Notes: generated from the sequence alone by a model not told the origin. 64,000 bases of DNA from Symbiodinium natans (GCA_905221605.1 CAJNDS010002248.1:124001-188000), one strand, 5' to 3'; shown: positions 19,328-29,908, counted from the first letter of the stretch. Numbers and translations are program-made.

Positions 19328-19499
19328 CACTCATGTTCCGCGAATTCTCACAATACTAGCCTAGAGTCTGGCCTAGAAGACCAACCCGCCCTCCTTGAAG
19401 GACTGCCGGCGCTTGTGTCGAAGCTCGGCCAGGAGCCACATCGCCCAGTTCCAGCCTTGGGCTTCGAAATGGTGGAATTTGGAACGTTAGAGTTAGAGC

Positions 19500-19599
19500 T
19501 AGTTCATGATTGGGATAGTAATGTAATGAAAATTTAAATTTCTATTCCTTATTGAGTTTGAGTACCCTTGAAATGTAAAATGCCACCCCACTATGACAA
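19500..19599. mobile_element. Family H element, intact copy
   Basis: From TAGTTCATGATTGGGATAGT to CCACCCCACTATGACAAA, with AAATTTAAATTTCTATTCC inside. The interrupted copy is at 22577-23513. Confidence 0.65.
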
Positions 19600-19742
19600 A
19601 GAGAGGTTCATGTCTCGGTTTCTTAGGGCTTGCGAGAGCCATTGCGGCAGGGCCGTGCTATGAGCCACCACACGCCTACGACGCAAACCCCAAATGCAGC
19701 AGCTCGCCCTCGCTTGGGACGAAGCGGTTGCTTCTGCCACAG

Positions 19743-19856
19743 GCCGCGATGGTCGTGCTGTACGACACGGAATTGGCACCTGTCGGCAGTAGGAGGTACG
19801 TGGACTTCCGAACCCTCTGGCAAATCGAAAAAGCTCCGGCGCAAAGAGCGCTTGAA
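19743..19856 (+). CDS. Possible exon, unrecognised
   Basis: A 114-base + strand piece with acceptor CTTCTGCCACAG|G and donor GAA|GTTCG. It reads AAMVVLYDTELAPVGSRRY and VDFRTLWQIEKAPAQRALE, with protein-like codon use. A second + strand piece (20112-20220) ends KTAFKKVKGKA then TGA and could be its last exon. No family can be named. Confidence 0.3.
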
Positions 19857-20111
19857 GTTCGACCATGGCCTGCTGCTAATTACTCACCCCCGAGGTGCCA
19901 AATCAAACGGCCAACTTCAGAATTAGAAAAACTGCCCATTCCAAACCATGTGGTGCAGCCTTGATGCTAGGTTGTGGGCTTCAAACTTCAAACCTGTGAA
20001 CAGAAAACTGCTCGACAAAGCACACCCGCACGTGCTCAGTGAAGATCTTTGCTTGGTAACTTCGGTTGGAAATTGTGTACAACATAACGTGTCAACCTGC
20101 TTGTTGAGCAG

Positions 20112-20220
20112 GCCCGCATCAATTACCGGACTTGTTCAAGGAGACACTCCTTGGCTTGCCGGCGGGACCTCGCAACAGCCTCCCAAGACAGCCTTCAAGA
20201 AAGTGAAAGGCAAGGCCTGA
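20112..20220 (+). CDS. Possible last exon, Lys-rich C-terminus
   Basis: After TTGAGCAG|G the + frame reads QGDTPWLAGGTSQQPPKTAF and ends in a basic tail and TGA. It may belong with 19743-19856. An alternative frame is also open, so this is weak. Confidence 0.2.
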
Positions 20221-20485
20221 ACCCTTAAACCATAGGGGGCGATCCTAAAACCCCCAAAGCCTTGATTAAACTTCCCCCTACAAACCCAAACCTTGGAGCA
20301 CAACCTCCTTACCTAAACCCGCCAGTTGACCCCACTCACTTGTCTTTGGGGTAGGCGGGTGCTGGTCGAGCGCTCGGCGAGACCCTAGCACCCCCAACAA
20401 GAAGCGTCCTTCGGGGGCGCTGTCCTGAGGCCCTGGAAGTCGGCCCGTTGTAGGGTCTTGATTGCAACGCAAGCCAGTAAAGTGT

Positions 20486-20830
20486 TCCAAGTTCCAAGTG
20501 TCGCAAGTCAGTGACCCCAAGCGACCAAAGGACGAATGCCACACGAGTCTTCGGCGGCGTACATGAATCAGTGCTCCAAGCAACCCATTGTGGTAGAAGT
20601 CTGACGCCAAGGACATCCCCTGCCCACGTCACAAGTGTCCCAAGTGACCGAGTGCATGAAGTGTCCAGTGCAACAAGTGTCCCACGTGACCCGAGCGACC
20701 CAAGTGTGCTCCCAGTGTTCCAAGTGACCGGAGTGTTCCAAGCACCCGGGTGCTCCGACACAGGTGTCTTCAGTGAATCCCTAGTGACTTGAAGTGACCT
20801 CAGTGTCCCAAGCACCCAAATGTTCCCAAG
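20486..20830 (+). repeat. Degenerate short tandem repeat built on CAAGTGTCCC / AAGTGACC
   Basis: About 345 bases in which AAGTG recurs every 10-20 bases (CCAAGTGACC, CCAAGTGTGC, TCCAAGTGACCGGAGTG). The unit is too degenerate for a clean period. Confidence 0.8.
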
Positions 20831-21200
20831 TTTCGTGTCAGGTCCGAGCAGGCATCCGTGGCACATAACCAGCCGCAGCGGATAGAAGCTGTTCGACGCA
20901 CGCGGAAATCGGAAAATGGAAAATCGTTGCAAGCCAGCATGCGAGAACTGCAGTTCCAAAAATTTGCCAGCGGCAGGGTTTCTGTTAAAATGACATGTCA
21001 AAAGTACATGTTGCATTGGAAAAAACGAAAAGAAGGCTTTCAATCTATGAGAGTTGCAAGTGGGCGGTCTTGCGGTGGGTAGGTCTGCGCGCTTACAAAG
21101 CACACTTCCGTTTGGCGCGCCCTTGTTTTGGCTTCGCCTAAACCCTAAACCCTAAACCCTATGCGGAGGTTGCCTTGTATAGGTTGAAAGGGTTAAATAC

Positions 21201-21222
21201 CCGCAAACCATTTTGGCTCAAG
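21201..21222 (+). other. Relict dinoflagellate spliced leader
   Basis: CCATTTTGGCTCAAG matches the last 15 bases of the 22-base dinoflagellate spliced leader exactly; the preceding CCGCAAA resembles its CCGTAG start. It is followed by GATGGCC, not a GT donor, so it is not an active leader-RNA gene. Such relicts mark trans-spliced mRNAs that were copied back into the genome. It lies inside a PPR intron on the opposite strand. Confidence 0.7.
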
Positions 21223-21414
21223 GATGGCCAAGAGCTTTCCGCTTTCGTTCAAAAAGTGTGAGTGCCTGGGGTTGGGTTGTAGGACCTTAGGGGTTCCTCT
21301 CCCTCTCTTTTTGCCAAACCTTAATCCTCTTAGTGTGTGTTTCGGTTCAGGGAGTTCATTTAGGCAGCCAAGGGTTGAGACTCTTCCTTTTCCCCTTTCG
21401 GTTGCCCCCGTACC

Positions 21415-21503
21415 CTAAACCCCCCCTAAGCCTAAACCCTAAACCCTAAACCCTAAACCCTAAACCCTAAGCCCCAAACAAAAAAACCCAGACCCTAAAC
21501 CCT
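21415..21503 (+). repeat. Telomere-type array (CCCTAAA)n
   Basis: About eight units, then degenerate copies; lies just 3' of PPR exon 16 in sense. Confidence 0.85.
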
Positions 21504-21532
21504 TTGCCTTCAAAGCCCTGCTGTGCCTGCGC

Positions 21533-21577
21533 CTAAGGACTGCAGAAACCAGAGCGCTTGCTCCCAGCAGCCGCCCC
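21533..21577 (-). CDS. PPR gene exon 16
   Basis: After TACCAAG|GG the 45 bases read GGCWEQALWFLQSL, a textbook W.QAL..L second helix. It ends TTAG|GC (GC donor). Joined to exon 15 the phase is C plus GG, giving ...ALERGGCWEQAL..., exact PPR spacing. Confidence 0.85.
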   Translation of the reverse strand, partial: GAAAGSKRSGFCSP

Positions 21578-21596
21578 CTTGGTAGGGCTTAGGCTT

Positions 21597-21660
21597 AGGG
21601 GTTTAGGGTTTAGGGTTTAGGGATTAGGGATTAGGGTTTAGGGTTTAATTAGGGTTTAGA
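21597..21660 (+). repeat. Telomere-type array (TTTAGGG)n
   Basis: About eight units, some GATTAGG variants; sits at the acceptor side of PPR exon 16. Confidence 0.85.
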
Positions 21661-22095
21661 GTTTTGCGGCTTAAGGGTTTAAGGGTCTATAGGTTCTTTG
21701 GTGGGCTTCTAGGCGTGGAGTTGATAGCTTCGAAGATTCGCCGGGCACCCCAAACCTGGAAAGGTTACACGAAGCCACCAACAACGAAACTCTGTGCTGT
21801 TAAAGAAAGGGGAGGGCATGAAAGGAAGTCGTCCGCTAGTCTCCAGGAAGGCTCAGCTACGAATTCACTGGGGGGGGGGGGGTGGGTTTAGGGTTTTTGT
21901 TTTGTTTTTTCTTAGGGTTCAGGGTTCAGGGTTAAGTTCAGGGTTTAGGGGGGGGCTTCCCGCGCAGGACCACAGCAAAACACTCAAGTGCTGCCCAAAA
22001 AGCCGCAGATTTGACCACCAAGCCACAAATGTTCGAAATCTCGACTACGGACCTAGACCCATCTGAAATCTCAATTGCCTACAAGTTTGTGGCTT

Positions 22096-22182
22096 CTACA
22101 ACCCAAGAACCTACAGTTTTATGGGTTATTCCTATTAATTCAGGGGTCGCTACTACGATACTGCAGGTAAGTGGGTTTGCAG
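22096..22182. mobile_element. Foldback family B element
   Basis: CTACAACCCAAGAACCTACAG and its partner CTGCAGGTAAGTGGGTTTGC, core TTTTATGGGTTATTCC. Confidence 0.55.
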
Positions 22183-22512
22183 GCACACCTTCCTAAACCT
22201 TTCTTACGCCTTTGAGCCGCTGTTGTCTTCCTTGAGCGGCTCAGGGCGGGAACAAAGAAACACAACGGACTCGGGAGGGTCTGTGCAGGTTACGAGGTCT
22301 CATCAAAACCCTGTGACTCCGTGAGGCCTGAAATGCCTTGAAATGCCTCATGGTACAGGGGCTTAGGGTTCAGGGCTTAGCTAGGGTTTAAGGTTGAATC
22401 TTAGGGTTTATAGGGTTTAGGGATTGTAAGGGTTGACGGTGGTTGTTGTGGGGGGGTGGAGCCGGGTGGGTGCCCTTCCTCCCCTTGGCCCATGATCACC
22501 TGAGCCACGCGC

Positions 22513-22556
22513 GCTCCAGGGCGCCCAGCAGAGAATTGCAGATGAGGATGCTCGGC
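22513..22556 (-). CDS. PPR gene exon 15
   Basis: After CCTTAG|G the frame reads PSILICNSLLGALE, a PPR first helix. The GC donor GAGC|GCGCGT gives the in-phase join to exon 16. A GTGATC donor 14 bases later would break the frame. A family H element begins only 20 bases upstream in sense. Confidence 0.82.
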
Positions 22557-22576
22557 CTAAGGATGGCCCAGGTTTC

Positions 22577-23513
22577 TAGTTCATGGTTGGGATAGTATTA
22601 AGAATTTAAATTTCTACAGCGGGCGGCCCTAGTCCCATCCACTTTGCCTCCGGACGCCCTCCCCCAAGGAGCGCAGGTCCCAGCCACGACCCCAAAAAGT
22701 CCCAGCCAAAATTTTCCCCAAGTACGCGCAACACGAAATGGACACATGCTATCCACCATGAACTGGAAGAAGCCTTTGCCCCGAGGAACGCAAAGTCCAG
22801 CCACACGTTCATGACCGCCTTCCACATGCACCGAAACATGCCAAACACCATGTAAACGCAGCGAAACGACATCTACGACATCCACTTTTTTGCCTACTCG
22901 ACATGCACGAAACCATGTCAACACCAAAAAAAGCCGAAACGCCCATGCACGAACATTATGTAAACACCATCTAAACGCAGTGACAAGCATGTTTGACATC
23001 CTCACTCCAACAAATCGCACCTCGTTGCTCGAGCCGCCCACACCCGACAATCGCGCACCGAGCGTTGATGCCCACAACCGAAAATCGCGTGCCGAGCGTT
23101 GGTCTTCGAGCCACCTTTTGTCGGCACATGGCGCGGCCGCATAAGCTGCGCGTAAGGTTCACGAAGTAGCGCGTAAGCTGCGGTCGCCAGTTCCCCCGAG
23201 AGCAAGGTTACCAACAGCACCGCAGCATCCCCTCCCCAATGAACGCATGGATTTACAGCTTCCAAAAGCAGCGAATTCGTTGCCAAATCAGTAAACTCGA
23301 AGGAACGCTTCGCCAAAGTACGCCTCTGCACATGATGAGGGTACATCCGTGGTCGTTTCCCCCAAGCAAACGCAAGCGGCGGCGACTTTTACATCTTCTT
23401 CCCCCCAGTGACTGCAACGATCCAATCGGACTGGCGGCGACTAGGGCCGTGGGAGTACTTCTTCTTGAGTTTAAGTACCCTCAGAAATGAAAAATGTTGC
23501 CCCACTATGACAA
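22577..23513. mobile_element. Family H element interrupted by a second element
   Basis: Left half 22577-22617 (TAGTTCATGGTTGGGATAGT...AAATTTCTAC) and right half 23456-23513 (TTCTTGAGTTTAAGTACC...CACTATGACAA) align to the intact copy at 19500. AGGTTTC is duplicated at 22570-22576 and 23514-23520, showing the two halves were one insertion. Confidence 0.75.
22618..23455. mobile_element. 838-base insertion nested in the family H element
   Basis: Ends carry inverted CGGCCCTAGTC (22624-22634) and GACTAGGGCCG (23439-23449). TAC occurs on both outer sides (22615-22617 and 23456-23458) as a possible 3-base target duplication. The minus frame 22598-23077 is open but its translation shows no transposase motif, so this looks non-autonomous. 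Confidence 0.65.
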
Positions 23514-24392
23514 AGGTTTCGCTTATAAGCCCAGAGTGCGCACACAAGCCTCTCATCGACCTGGGTGGCTCTCAAGAACGCCCGCCCGAACCCCGAATCT
23601 CATGAACAAAGGAGGCACCGAAGTCACGGCAATGCAGTTGCACCATGTTGGGGTCACATGCGGAACTTCTTCCTCGATGAACAGACCCCAACAGTGAAGG
23701 TTTGTAGCCAATGTCGGGAATGAGGCTTCAATCTGGAGCACTCCCCCCCTCCCCGCACCTTCGCTGACCCTAAACCTCTTTGCATCAGGGACTTGTGCAA
23801 TCGCCTGAAGTCTAAACCCTAAACCCGTCCCTTCATCCTGAAGTCCCTGCAAATGCAGGAAATCGGACAGCTGGGCTGCGCAGCGCGACCCTTGAAGTCA
23901 GCCTCGCGCAACGGAGGCTGAACATGTGCGGAACTTCTCGCCCTCTTCTGATACAGCCCCTACCGCTCATGGGGCTGCGCCTCGGCACCACTAAGGTTGT
24001 ACCCTTGGGTTTGGAAAAAACCTAAACCCTAAACCCTAAACCCTAAACCTAAACACCCTAAACCCTAACTGAAGCTCCTCCTCGGAGACTGTTAAGGGAA
24101 GCTCTTAGGGGTACAGCCTCAGAGGTCCAAAAGTGTGACTCCCTTGAACCGCAGCGACCCCACCCCCCCCCCCCCCCCCAAAAAAAAAGGGTTGCTCAGG
24201 TTTGGGGTTTAGGGTTGAGGGCTTTAGGGTGTAGGGGTTTAGGGAGTGGTATGCTTCTAAGTCGTGTGGCGGGAAGATCTTTGTCCTTCAATAGAGGAAA
24301 AAACATAGAACCTATTGGAGCTTGGCCTGCAAACCCCATTCCTAACCCCCAAGTCTGGTGGAGAACAAGATATCGACATGTCTTGACATCTG

Positions 24393-24542
24393 CCTAAACC
24401 CTAAACCCTAAACCCTAAACCCTAAACCCTAAACCCTAAACCCTAAACCCTAAACCCTAAACCCTAAACCCTAAACCCTAAACCCTAAACCCTAAACCCT
24501 AAACCCTAAACCCTAAACCCTAACCCTAAACCCTAAACCCTT
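24393..24542 (+). repeat. Telomere-type array (CCCTAAA)n, ~21 units
   Basis: Longest uniform array in the window, one unit shortened to CCCTAA. Confidence 0.97.
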
Positions 24543-24557
24543 TTGCCTAAACCTGGC

Positions 24558-24587
24558 CTCCAGAAGAAAGTCAAAGCGCTCTCCCAC
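24558..24587 (-). CDS. PPR gene exon 14 (30 bases)
   Basis: After CACCCAAG|G it reads WESALTFFW and ends TGGAG|GC (GC donor). Joined to exon 13 it gives ISALGAGQRWESALTFF, exact PPR spacing. The intron after it opens with GCCAGGTTTAGG and runs into the long telomere array. Confidence 0.75.
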
Positions 24588-24701
24588 CTTGGGTGTATCG
24601 GCTTCACAAGCTCTTTGGGTGTTGCGTGAAAGTCAACAGTCATGTGCCGTCAGAGAAACCGAAGCGGTTTGGGCAGCAAGGTGTTGGGGGAATCCCAAAC
24701 A

Positions 24702-24753
24702 AGCCCTAAACCCTAAACCCTAAACCCTAAACCCTAAACCCTAAACCCTAAAC
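24702..24753 (+). repeat. Telomere-type array (CCCTAAA)n
   Basis: About 7.5 perfect units at the donor side of PPR exon 13. Confidence 0.95.
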
Positions 24754-24802
24754 CAGCCAAAGAAGAAGCTCAAGAACAAATTTCAGTCGCTGGGTCGGTG
24801 GC

Positions 24803-24846
24803 CTCTGCCCGGCACCCAAAGCAGAGATCAAACAGTTCCATGTGAC
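24803..24846 (-). CDS. PPR gene exon 13
   Basis: After GCCGAAG|G it reads VTWNCLISALGAGQ, a PPR first helix, and ends CAGAG|GC. The join to exon 12 gives APDV+VTWN, and to exon 14 R+WESAL, both in phase. CCCTAAA lies on one side (24702) and TTTAGGG on the other (24868). Confidence 0.85.
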
Positions 24847-24867
24847 CTTCGGCTTCAGTTCGCGGCT

Positions 24868-24905
24868 TAGGGTTTAGGGTTTAGGGTTTAGGGTTTAGGG
24901 TTTTA
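24868..24905 (+). repeat. Telomere-type array (TTTAGGG)n
   Basis: About five units, acceptor side of PPR exon 13. Confidence 0.9.
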
Positions 24906-24984
24906 GGGCTTCCGTTCGCGGACTTGTTCCCGGAGTTTGGGCCTTTGGGTTTCCGATGCCTCAAGCTTCGCACTATCTTGCGCA

Positions 24985-25078
24985 TATGATGTACATACAT
25001 ATCTATATACATATATATATATGGTATTGCTTATTTATCTTTATGTTATATGAACATATATATATATATGTATACATC
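24985..25078 (+). repeat. AT microsatellite region
   Basis: Runs of ATATAT with short interruptions. Confidence 0.85.
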
Positions 25079-25187
25079 TGTGTTTCATGAGGTTCCCCCC
25101 CCCCCCCCCCCGCGCTCAAAAAAAGTGTTTTTCTATGGGTCTTTGGGGGGGGGGGGGGGGGGCGGTGCCGTAGTGTAAGTCTCCATG

Positions 25188-25372
25188 AAGTTTCGGGGCC
25201 TTGGGCTAAACATTCTTAGAAATTTTCATTTTACTTTTCTTAACACAGATCCCCAGGAAACAAGAATCAAGACTCCCTGGCGTCTGGGTTCTTGGTTCGT
25301 GGGGCCTTGGGCTGAAAGTGTTTTAGAACTTCTAAACACAATTGTTTAGCAAAAGGCCCCAGGAACCAAATA
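25188..25372 (+). repeat. Tandem pair of foldback units
   Basis: Two related units share GGGGCCTTGGGCT at the left and CCCCAGGAA at the right (25195-25262 and 25297-25362), each with short inverted ends. Confidence 0.6.
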
Positions 25373-26040
25373 TCAGGAAACCATGAGTTGAGAAAGTGGC
25401 AGTTGTTGGTTTGTAGTTCCTGGCACCTGGAGCGTATACTTCATACAGCACCATTTTCCTGAAAAACAAAGAGCTACAACCAACTTATTGCAGAGTTGAG
25501 GTGCTTCGTTTTCGGTTGTGGGGCGCTCTGAACGACAGCAAAGCACGAGGAGCATCATCACCTTAAATTCTGTACCTTAAGGCCTAAAAGCCTGTTGTCG
25601 GTTGTAAGTGCAGTACGGAGATTAATACTAATACAAGTAGCCATAGCAACTACATGGATAAGTGGGTAACATTTACGAACTATACTTCTTGCGTTTCCGC
25701 TAACTCTGGCATTCCTATCGGCAGCACTGGAAACATTGACACTGTACATGATTTGGAATGGGTAGTATTGCTAATACTACCACACTTGAAAATTGTGACA
25801 ATGCTATGTATGTAGTCGTGTTCTGCTGAATATGTGTATTGTTTCTGGCTCCTACTTCCATTAGCTGCATTAATGGCTCTTGCGGTACTATCAGACAACG
25901 GCTGGCTCACATCAGTCGGCAAAAGCACCAATGTAACAAGCATGGTTCATATAACCAAAAACCATTCATGGTATCCCGATCCCTTAAAGTTCTGCTGCTA
26001 TAGCTCCTGTGTAGTTATATAGGTTTGAATTCAACTCATT
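25373..26040. other. AT-richer segment without a recognised gene
   Basis: Lower GC than its surroundings. Minus frames 25558-25749 and 25680-25943 overlap with a shift and could be a decayed reading frame, but contain no motif I know. Confidence 0.3.
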
Positions 26041-26302
26041 ATGTGCTTTCTTCGTTGGAGGGGGGGGGGGGGGGGGTCCGAAGAAGAAGAGTTCATGCAA
26101 CTAGGATCTTTTTTGCCACCCGCTTAGCTTAGCTGACCTCTCGGACACTCTGCAGTTTAGGGTTTAGAGTTTAGGGGAAAACTAGCTCACCACTATATTT
26201 CATGAGAAAAATCAAGCCTGTTGCCGGCCCTATTGCATTCACCTTGCCCCACATTTAATCACACATGGCTTAACAACGATATCCCACATACCTGATATAG
26301 CA

Positions 26303-26333
26303 AATATATATATATATATGTATATATATACAT

Positions 26334-26380
<47 letters not shown>
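26303..26380 (+). repeat. TA microsatellite
   Basis: Long TATATA runs. Confidence 0.95.
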
Positions 26381-26382
<2 letters not shown>

Positions 26383-26611
26383 GTAATCAATAAAAGCTTT
26401 TATGTTACTACCCTGCAGAACAGATACAGTTCAACCGCTATGATTTACAAGTTCGTTAGCTTTTGAGGGATCGCCCAATGCAGATGCCAGAATCCAGCAC
26501 ATCCTGGGTCTGATGTGGGCTCACGCGGGGGGTTGGCTGTGGGGAACCCTCCCTGCGTCACTGGAAACTCTGTCGAACAATAGGTCTGCGCAGGGGGGGG
26601 GGGGGGAGAAA

Positions 26612-26750
26612 AAACATCACACACACACACACATGCACACACACACACACACACACATATATACAGATATATATATATATATATGTTCATATATATATAT
26701 ATACATATATTGTATATCTATATCATCTCTCTCTCTCTCTCTCTCTGCAG
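26612..26750 (+). repeat. CA / TA / CT compound microsatellite
   Basis: CACACA, then ATATAT, then CTCTCT in succession. Confidence 0.9.
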
Positions 26751-27295
26751 ATGCATCCAGAGGGTCTAGCAGCGCCAGGCACCACATGAGGTGTACAGAA
26801 ACCAAGACTAGGGAGGCTGAAGTCTGCCCCAGCAATTGCTCGAGCATCCCTCCCAAGCCCTGCACGGTAAACGGAAGTGCAGAAGGTTTAGTGCTGGGAT
26901 GACTCCCGGCCTATGAAAGAAACCGGATCTGACACGCCTTCATCAACATCAATCTTATAGAGGAGCTATCTCCTGTTGTGTTCTTTGTTCTGTGGTTCTC
27001 GGTTCGTTCTTTCCTCCACCAAAAGCATTCTGCAAAACGGCCGAGCCCCCCGCACCATCGGGTTGGAATTGGTTGCGGACGTCTTTGTTGTACATCCTCA
27101 ATGCCTTTGGGCTCAGTTCTGCACTCACGGGGCCCATGGGGCTGCTGGGCTGTCTCTGACTCACGGAGATAACTGTTAAACGCAGCATGGCAATCCCCGC
27201 AAGCATGACATGCCAGCATAGCCCCTCCCTCACAAGCCTCGGCCCACATCTGTGCTTTGACGAGGCCCTCGGAACATCAGGAATCATGTGGGCAT

Positions 27296-27395
27296 GTAAC
27301 CCCAACTACCTATTTACAGTTTAGGAGTAACAACCATTTAGGGTTTAGGGTTTAGGGGCACAGACCCATAAAACTGCAGGTACTTGGGGTTGCAG
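27296..27395. mobile_element. Foldback family B element containing telomere repeats
   Basis: Ends GTAACCCCAACTACC and GTACTTGGGGTTGCAG are inverted and spell GT...AG. Its loop contains three TTTAGGG units (27337-27357). Confidence 0.75.
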
Positions 27396-27778
27396 GGGTG
27401 CCTTGCCATCTTTGAAGGGCTAGGCTAGCTTCAGCGTTTCAGCATTTACAGGCCTTAAGCCTTCGGAGGCACCCTGCTAAATAGAATCGAAGGCTTCTCT
27501 GCCTTCGTCGGCATAGAAGACCGCCAGCTATGCCGCAAAACCAAATCCCTGTTGTCTGGCTTCTGAGAGGCTGGCCGCCATTGCACCGTTCACCGACACC
27601 TGGGCAACAGGTGCTGACCTTGCAAAAACAAAGAAGTGCCACAGCCCTAAACCCAAAGCCCTCAAAAATTGCTGAGGTCCTAAAAGCTAGACTACAACCA
27701 CGTTGGCAGCAGCCATCTTAGTCCCAAACACCACAACTGCACAAAACAGAGGACATGGCGCTGTCACAGTATGGCCAT

Positions 27779-27815
27779 GTTGGGATGTTCTCCCTTATAC
27801 AACAGTCCTTTCTAG
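27779..27815. mobile_element. Family A element, left half only
   Basis: TTGGGATGTTCTCCCTTATAC then ACAGTCCTT, after which family similarity stops. Confidence 0.6.
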
Positions 27816-27953
27816 CCCCCACGGTCCGGCATGGTCGCGCCCAAAGCGAACAACCGGGTCATGCCGGAAGCCACAAGGGTTTAGGGCTCGATAGACCCGA
27901 GGACCCTAAATAGCCTGACAACGCTCAGAGACTCAGAGATTCGAGCTCCGGAC

Positions 27954-28006
27954 GACGTCGGGCGCGCAACTGACGCCGCCCATGGAGTCCAACAGCTGCA
28001 GGGAGC
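27954..28006 (-). CDS. PPR gene exon 12
   Basis: After GCTATCAG|GC it reads SLQLLDSMGGVSCAPDV, the end of one PPR and start of the next. The GT donor GACGTC|GTCCGG leads in phase into exon 13 (PDV+VTWN). An alternative acceptor lies 11 bases further in (CTGCAG|CTG). Confidence 0.82.
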
Positions 28007-28284
28007 CTGATAGCAACCGCTAAGCTGTCCCTTATATAGTCTCTACATATACCTAAGTAGCCCCTTCATAAACCCCAAATAAACCCGGGAACCTCCCAGA
28101 ATACTCCTGCTTACCATGGGCCGGGATCTCCCAGAAGCCCCCAAACGAGGAGCCCAATGTCAGGAAAGGAGCGCTGCCATCGGCGACATTCTGCGCAGGC
28201 GTGGAGCCTCAAAGAGAACACTCACTTGGAATACCAAACATAGGTTCTCTATATAAAAAATAAGTGAATAAGTCAATATAAATA

Positions 28285-28390
28285 AATATATCTATATATA
28301 TATATGGATATTTTCTGTAATTATCATATACAACACAAACAAACAAATAAATAAATATATATATATATACACATGTATATATACATACAG
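28285..28390 (+). repeat. AT-rich microsatellite
   Basis: ATATAT and AAATAAATA runs. Confidence 0.85.
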
Positions 28391-28482
28391 TAGAATATAT
28401 TCTATGCTTATTGTTACCAAGATCATCACATATGTGGTTAAGGATCAAAAACGAAATCCGAGCTGCAGGCTTTGGATCCATA

Positions 28483-28560
28483 ACCCTAATCCCTAAACCC
28501 CTAAACCCTAAACCCCTAAACCCTACACCCCTAACCCCCAAACCCTACCCTAAACCCGCA
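28483..28560 (+). repeat. Telomere-type array, CCCTAAA with CCCCTAAA variants
   Basis: About ten degenerate units. Confidence 0.85.
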
Positions 28561-28764
28561 AAGCGTGGCCATCCTGGGCCGTTTTCTCGGTGTCGCAACC
28601 ACGGGGGTTTGCAGATCCAACCACTGTGATAAGATAAGAAAATACCTGCAAAAAATAGCCGCGGAGATTGTTTGCTTTTCAAGACTCAGACCTCCGAAGA
28701 CTTCTCGAAGCCCAACCAGATCCCGAAACCCTAATCCCCAACCCCTCAACTGCTGGAAACCTCC

Positions 28765-28810
28765 CCCTAAACCCTAAACCCTAAACCCTAATTAAACCCT
28801 AAACCCTAAC
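28765..28810 (+). repeat. Telomere-type array (CCCTAAA)n
   Basis: About six units interrupted by AATT; donor side of PPR exon 11. Confidence 0.9.
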
Positions 28811-28833
28811 CGCTCAAGAACTGAGAGCGTCAC

Positions 28834-28878
28834 GCGGTGTTGAAGGAGGCGGTGCTCGGAGGCACCCGCACCTGAGAC
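28834..28878 (-). CDS. PPR gene exon 11
   Basis: After CTGACAG|G it reads SQVRVPPSTASFNTA, a PPR first helix. The join to exon 10 is in phase and gives LLAEMPGSQVRVPPSTASFN. The donor is either GC|GTGACG or ACC|GCGTGA. The next helix toward exon 12 was not found. Confidence 0.75.
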
Positions 28879-28936
28879 CTGTCAGTCGGTGTTCCATTTC
28901 AGGCATTTAGGGTTTAGGATTTAGGGGTTAGGGTTT

Positions 28937-29050
28937 GGGATGTTCCCCCTTATACTAACAGCTCCTTAAGTAGGGATTGTAGAACCCCTCCCCCCCCCCC
29001 TATTGTAGTCCCTACTAAGGACTGTTAGTTTTAAGGGGCAACATCCCAAG
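28937..29050. mobile_element. Foldback family A element
   Basis: TGGGATGTTCCCCCTTATAC to AAGGGGCAACATCCCA with a C run in the loop. Directly abuts a telomere-repeat block on its left. Confidence 0.75.
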
Positions 29051-29181
29051 ATTTGGGGGCTAATTTTGTTGTTTTCGGTGTGCCCTCAAGGCATACCATC
29101 TCCCGCACCTAAGCCTTTCCGGCCCTTGTGGCTTGCAGGTTCAAGACAAGCTATAGGGTTTAGGGTTTAGGGTTTAGTGAC

Positions 29182-29213
29182 CCGTAAACCTGTGGGTAAT
29201 TGGGGGTACAGGG
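29182..29213. mobile_element. Family B half element
   Basis: CCTGTGGGTAATTGGGGGTACAG arm only, next to telomere repeat. Confidence 0.5.
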
Positions 29214-29265
29214 GGAACGACATGCGCAAGGCTCGAGCCACCAGTTCCGGAGTAACCGATGGGGC

Positions 29266-29322
29266 CCCGGCATCTCCGCCAGAAGATGCAATGCCATCGC
29301 CCACTGGAAGCCTTTGTCACAC
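29266..29322 (-). CDS. PPR gene exon 10
   Basis: After TGGTCAAG|G it reads CDKGFQWAMALHLLAEMP, a near-consensus PPR second helix. Joined to exon 9 the codon GC+G gives NAAIDACDKGFQW. It ends CCGGG|GCCCC (GC donor). TTTAGGG repeats (29350-29372) lie at the acceptor side. Confidence 0.9.
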
Positions 29323-29731
29323 CTTGACCAGGCTGTTGCTTCGTGAGTAGCGTGTTTAGGGTTTAGGGTTTAGGGCTCAGTGTATGACCCGCTTTCAAAA
29401 CCTTACCCGCAGCGCCCAGAAATTAGAACTGTACAGCTCCAGGCGCCGAAACCCCACGTAACCCCACGAAAAAGCACAGATGTTGCAGACGGACCGAGAT
29501 CCACAAAGGTTCGTCAGGGATACATGTCAGAAACGTATCCTGGCTCCAACAATTACACACATTCCGAGACTTCACACAACGTCTTGTCGCTGTTGTCTTC
29601 ACCCTAAACCCTAAACCCTAAACCCTAAGCCCTAAAGCCCTAAATCCACGAGTAAGTAACAGCATGTCCAGCTTTTGTGAGCAGCAAGTGGATATGGGCG
29701 ATCAGAAGGGCTTGTTCTGCACCAGCTTATA

Positions 29732-29855
29732 GGGCCCCAAAAAGCCACATATAAACATAAGGATCCTGCTAGTGGGGGTAGAAGGGCCCCTCTAAAGGGG
29801 GGGTTCCGAAAAAAACCCTGCTTGTAGGATCCTTCTGTTTATGTGTGTAATTGGC
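29732..29855. mobile_element. Foldback element, family L
   Basis: GGGCC..CACATATAAACATAAGGATCCTGC and its inverse TAGGATCCTTCTGTTTATGTG..GGCCC. One copy seen. Confidence 0.75.
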
Positions 29856-29908
29856 CCGTTCCATGGTCCCTTCTATGGGCACTTAATTGGTGACCCCTTA
29901 CATACCTC

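Noticed and set aside
19009-19537. Ser/Leu-rich proteins
   Set aside because: Translation of the CT microsatellite; the same applies to 48606-49157.
25558-26022. Organelle DNA insertion
   Set aside because: Lower GC only; no cox, cob or rRNA-like sequence was recognised.
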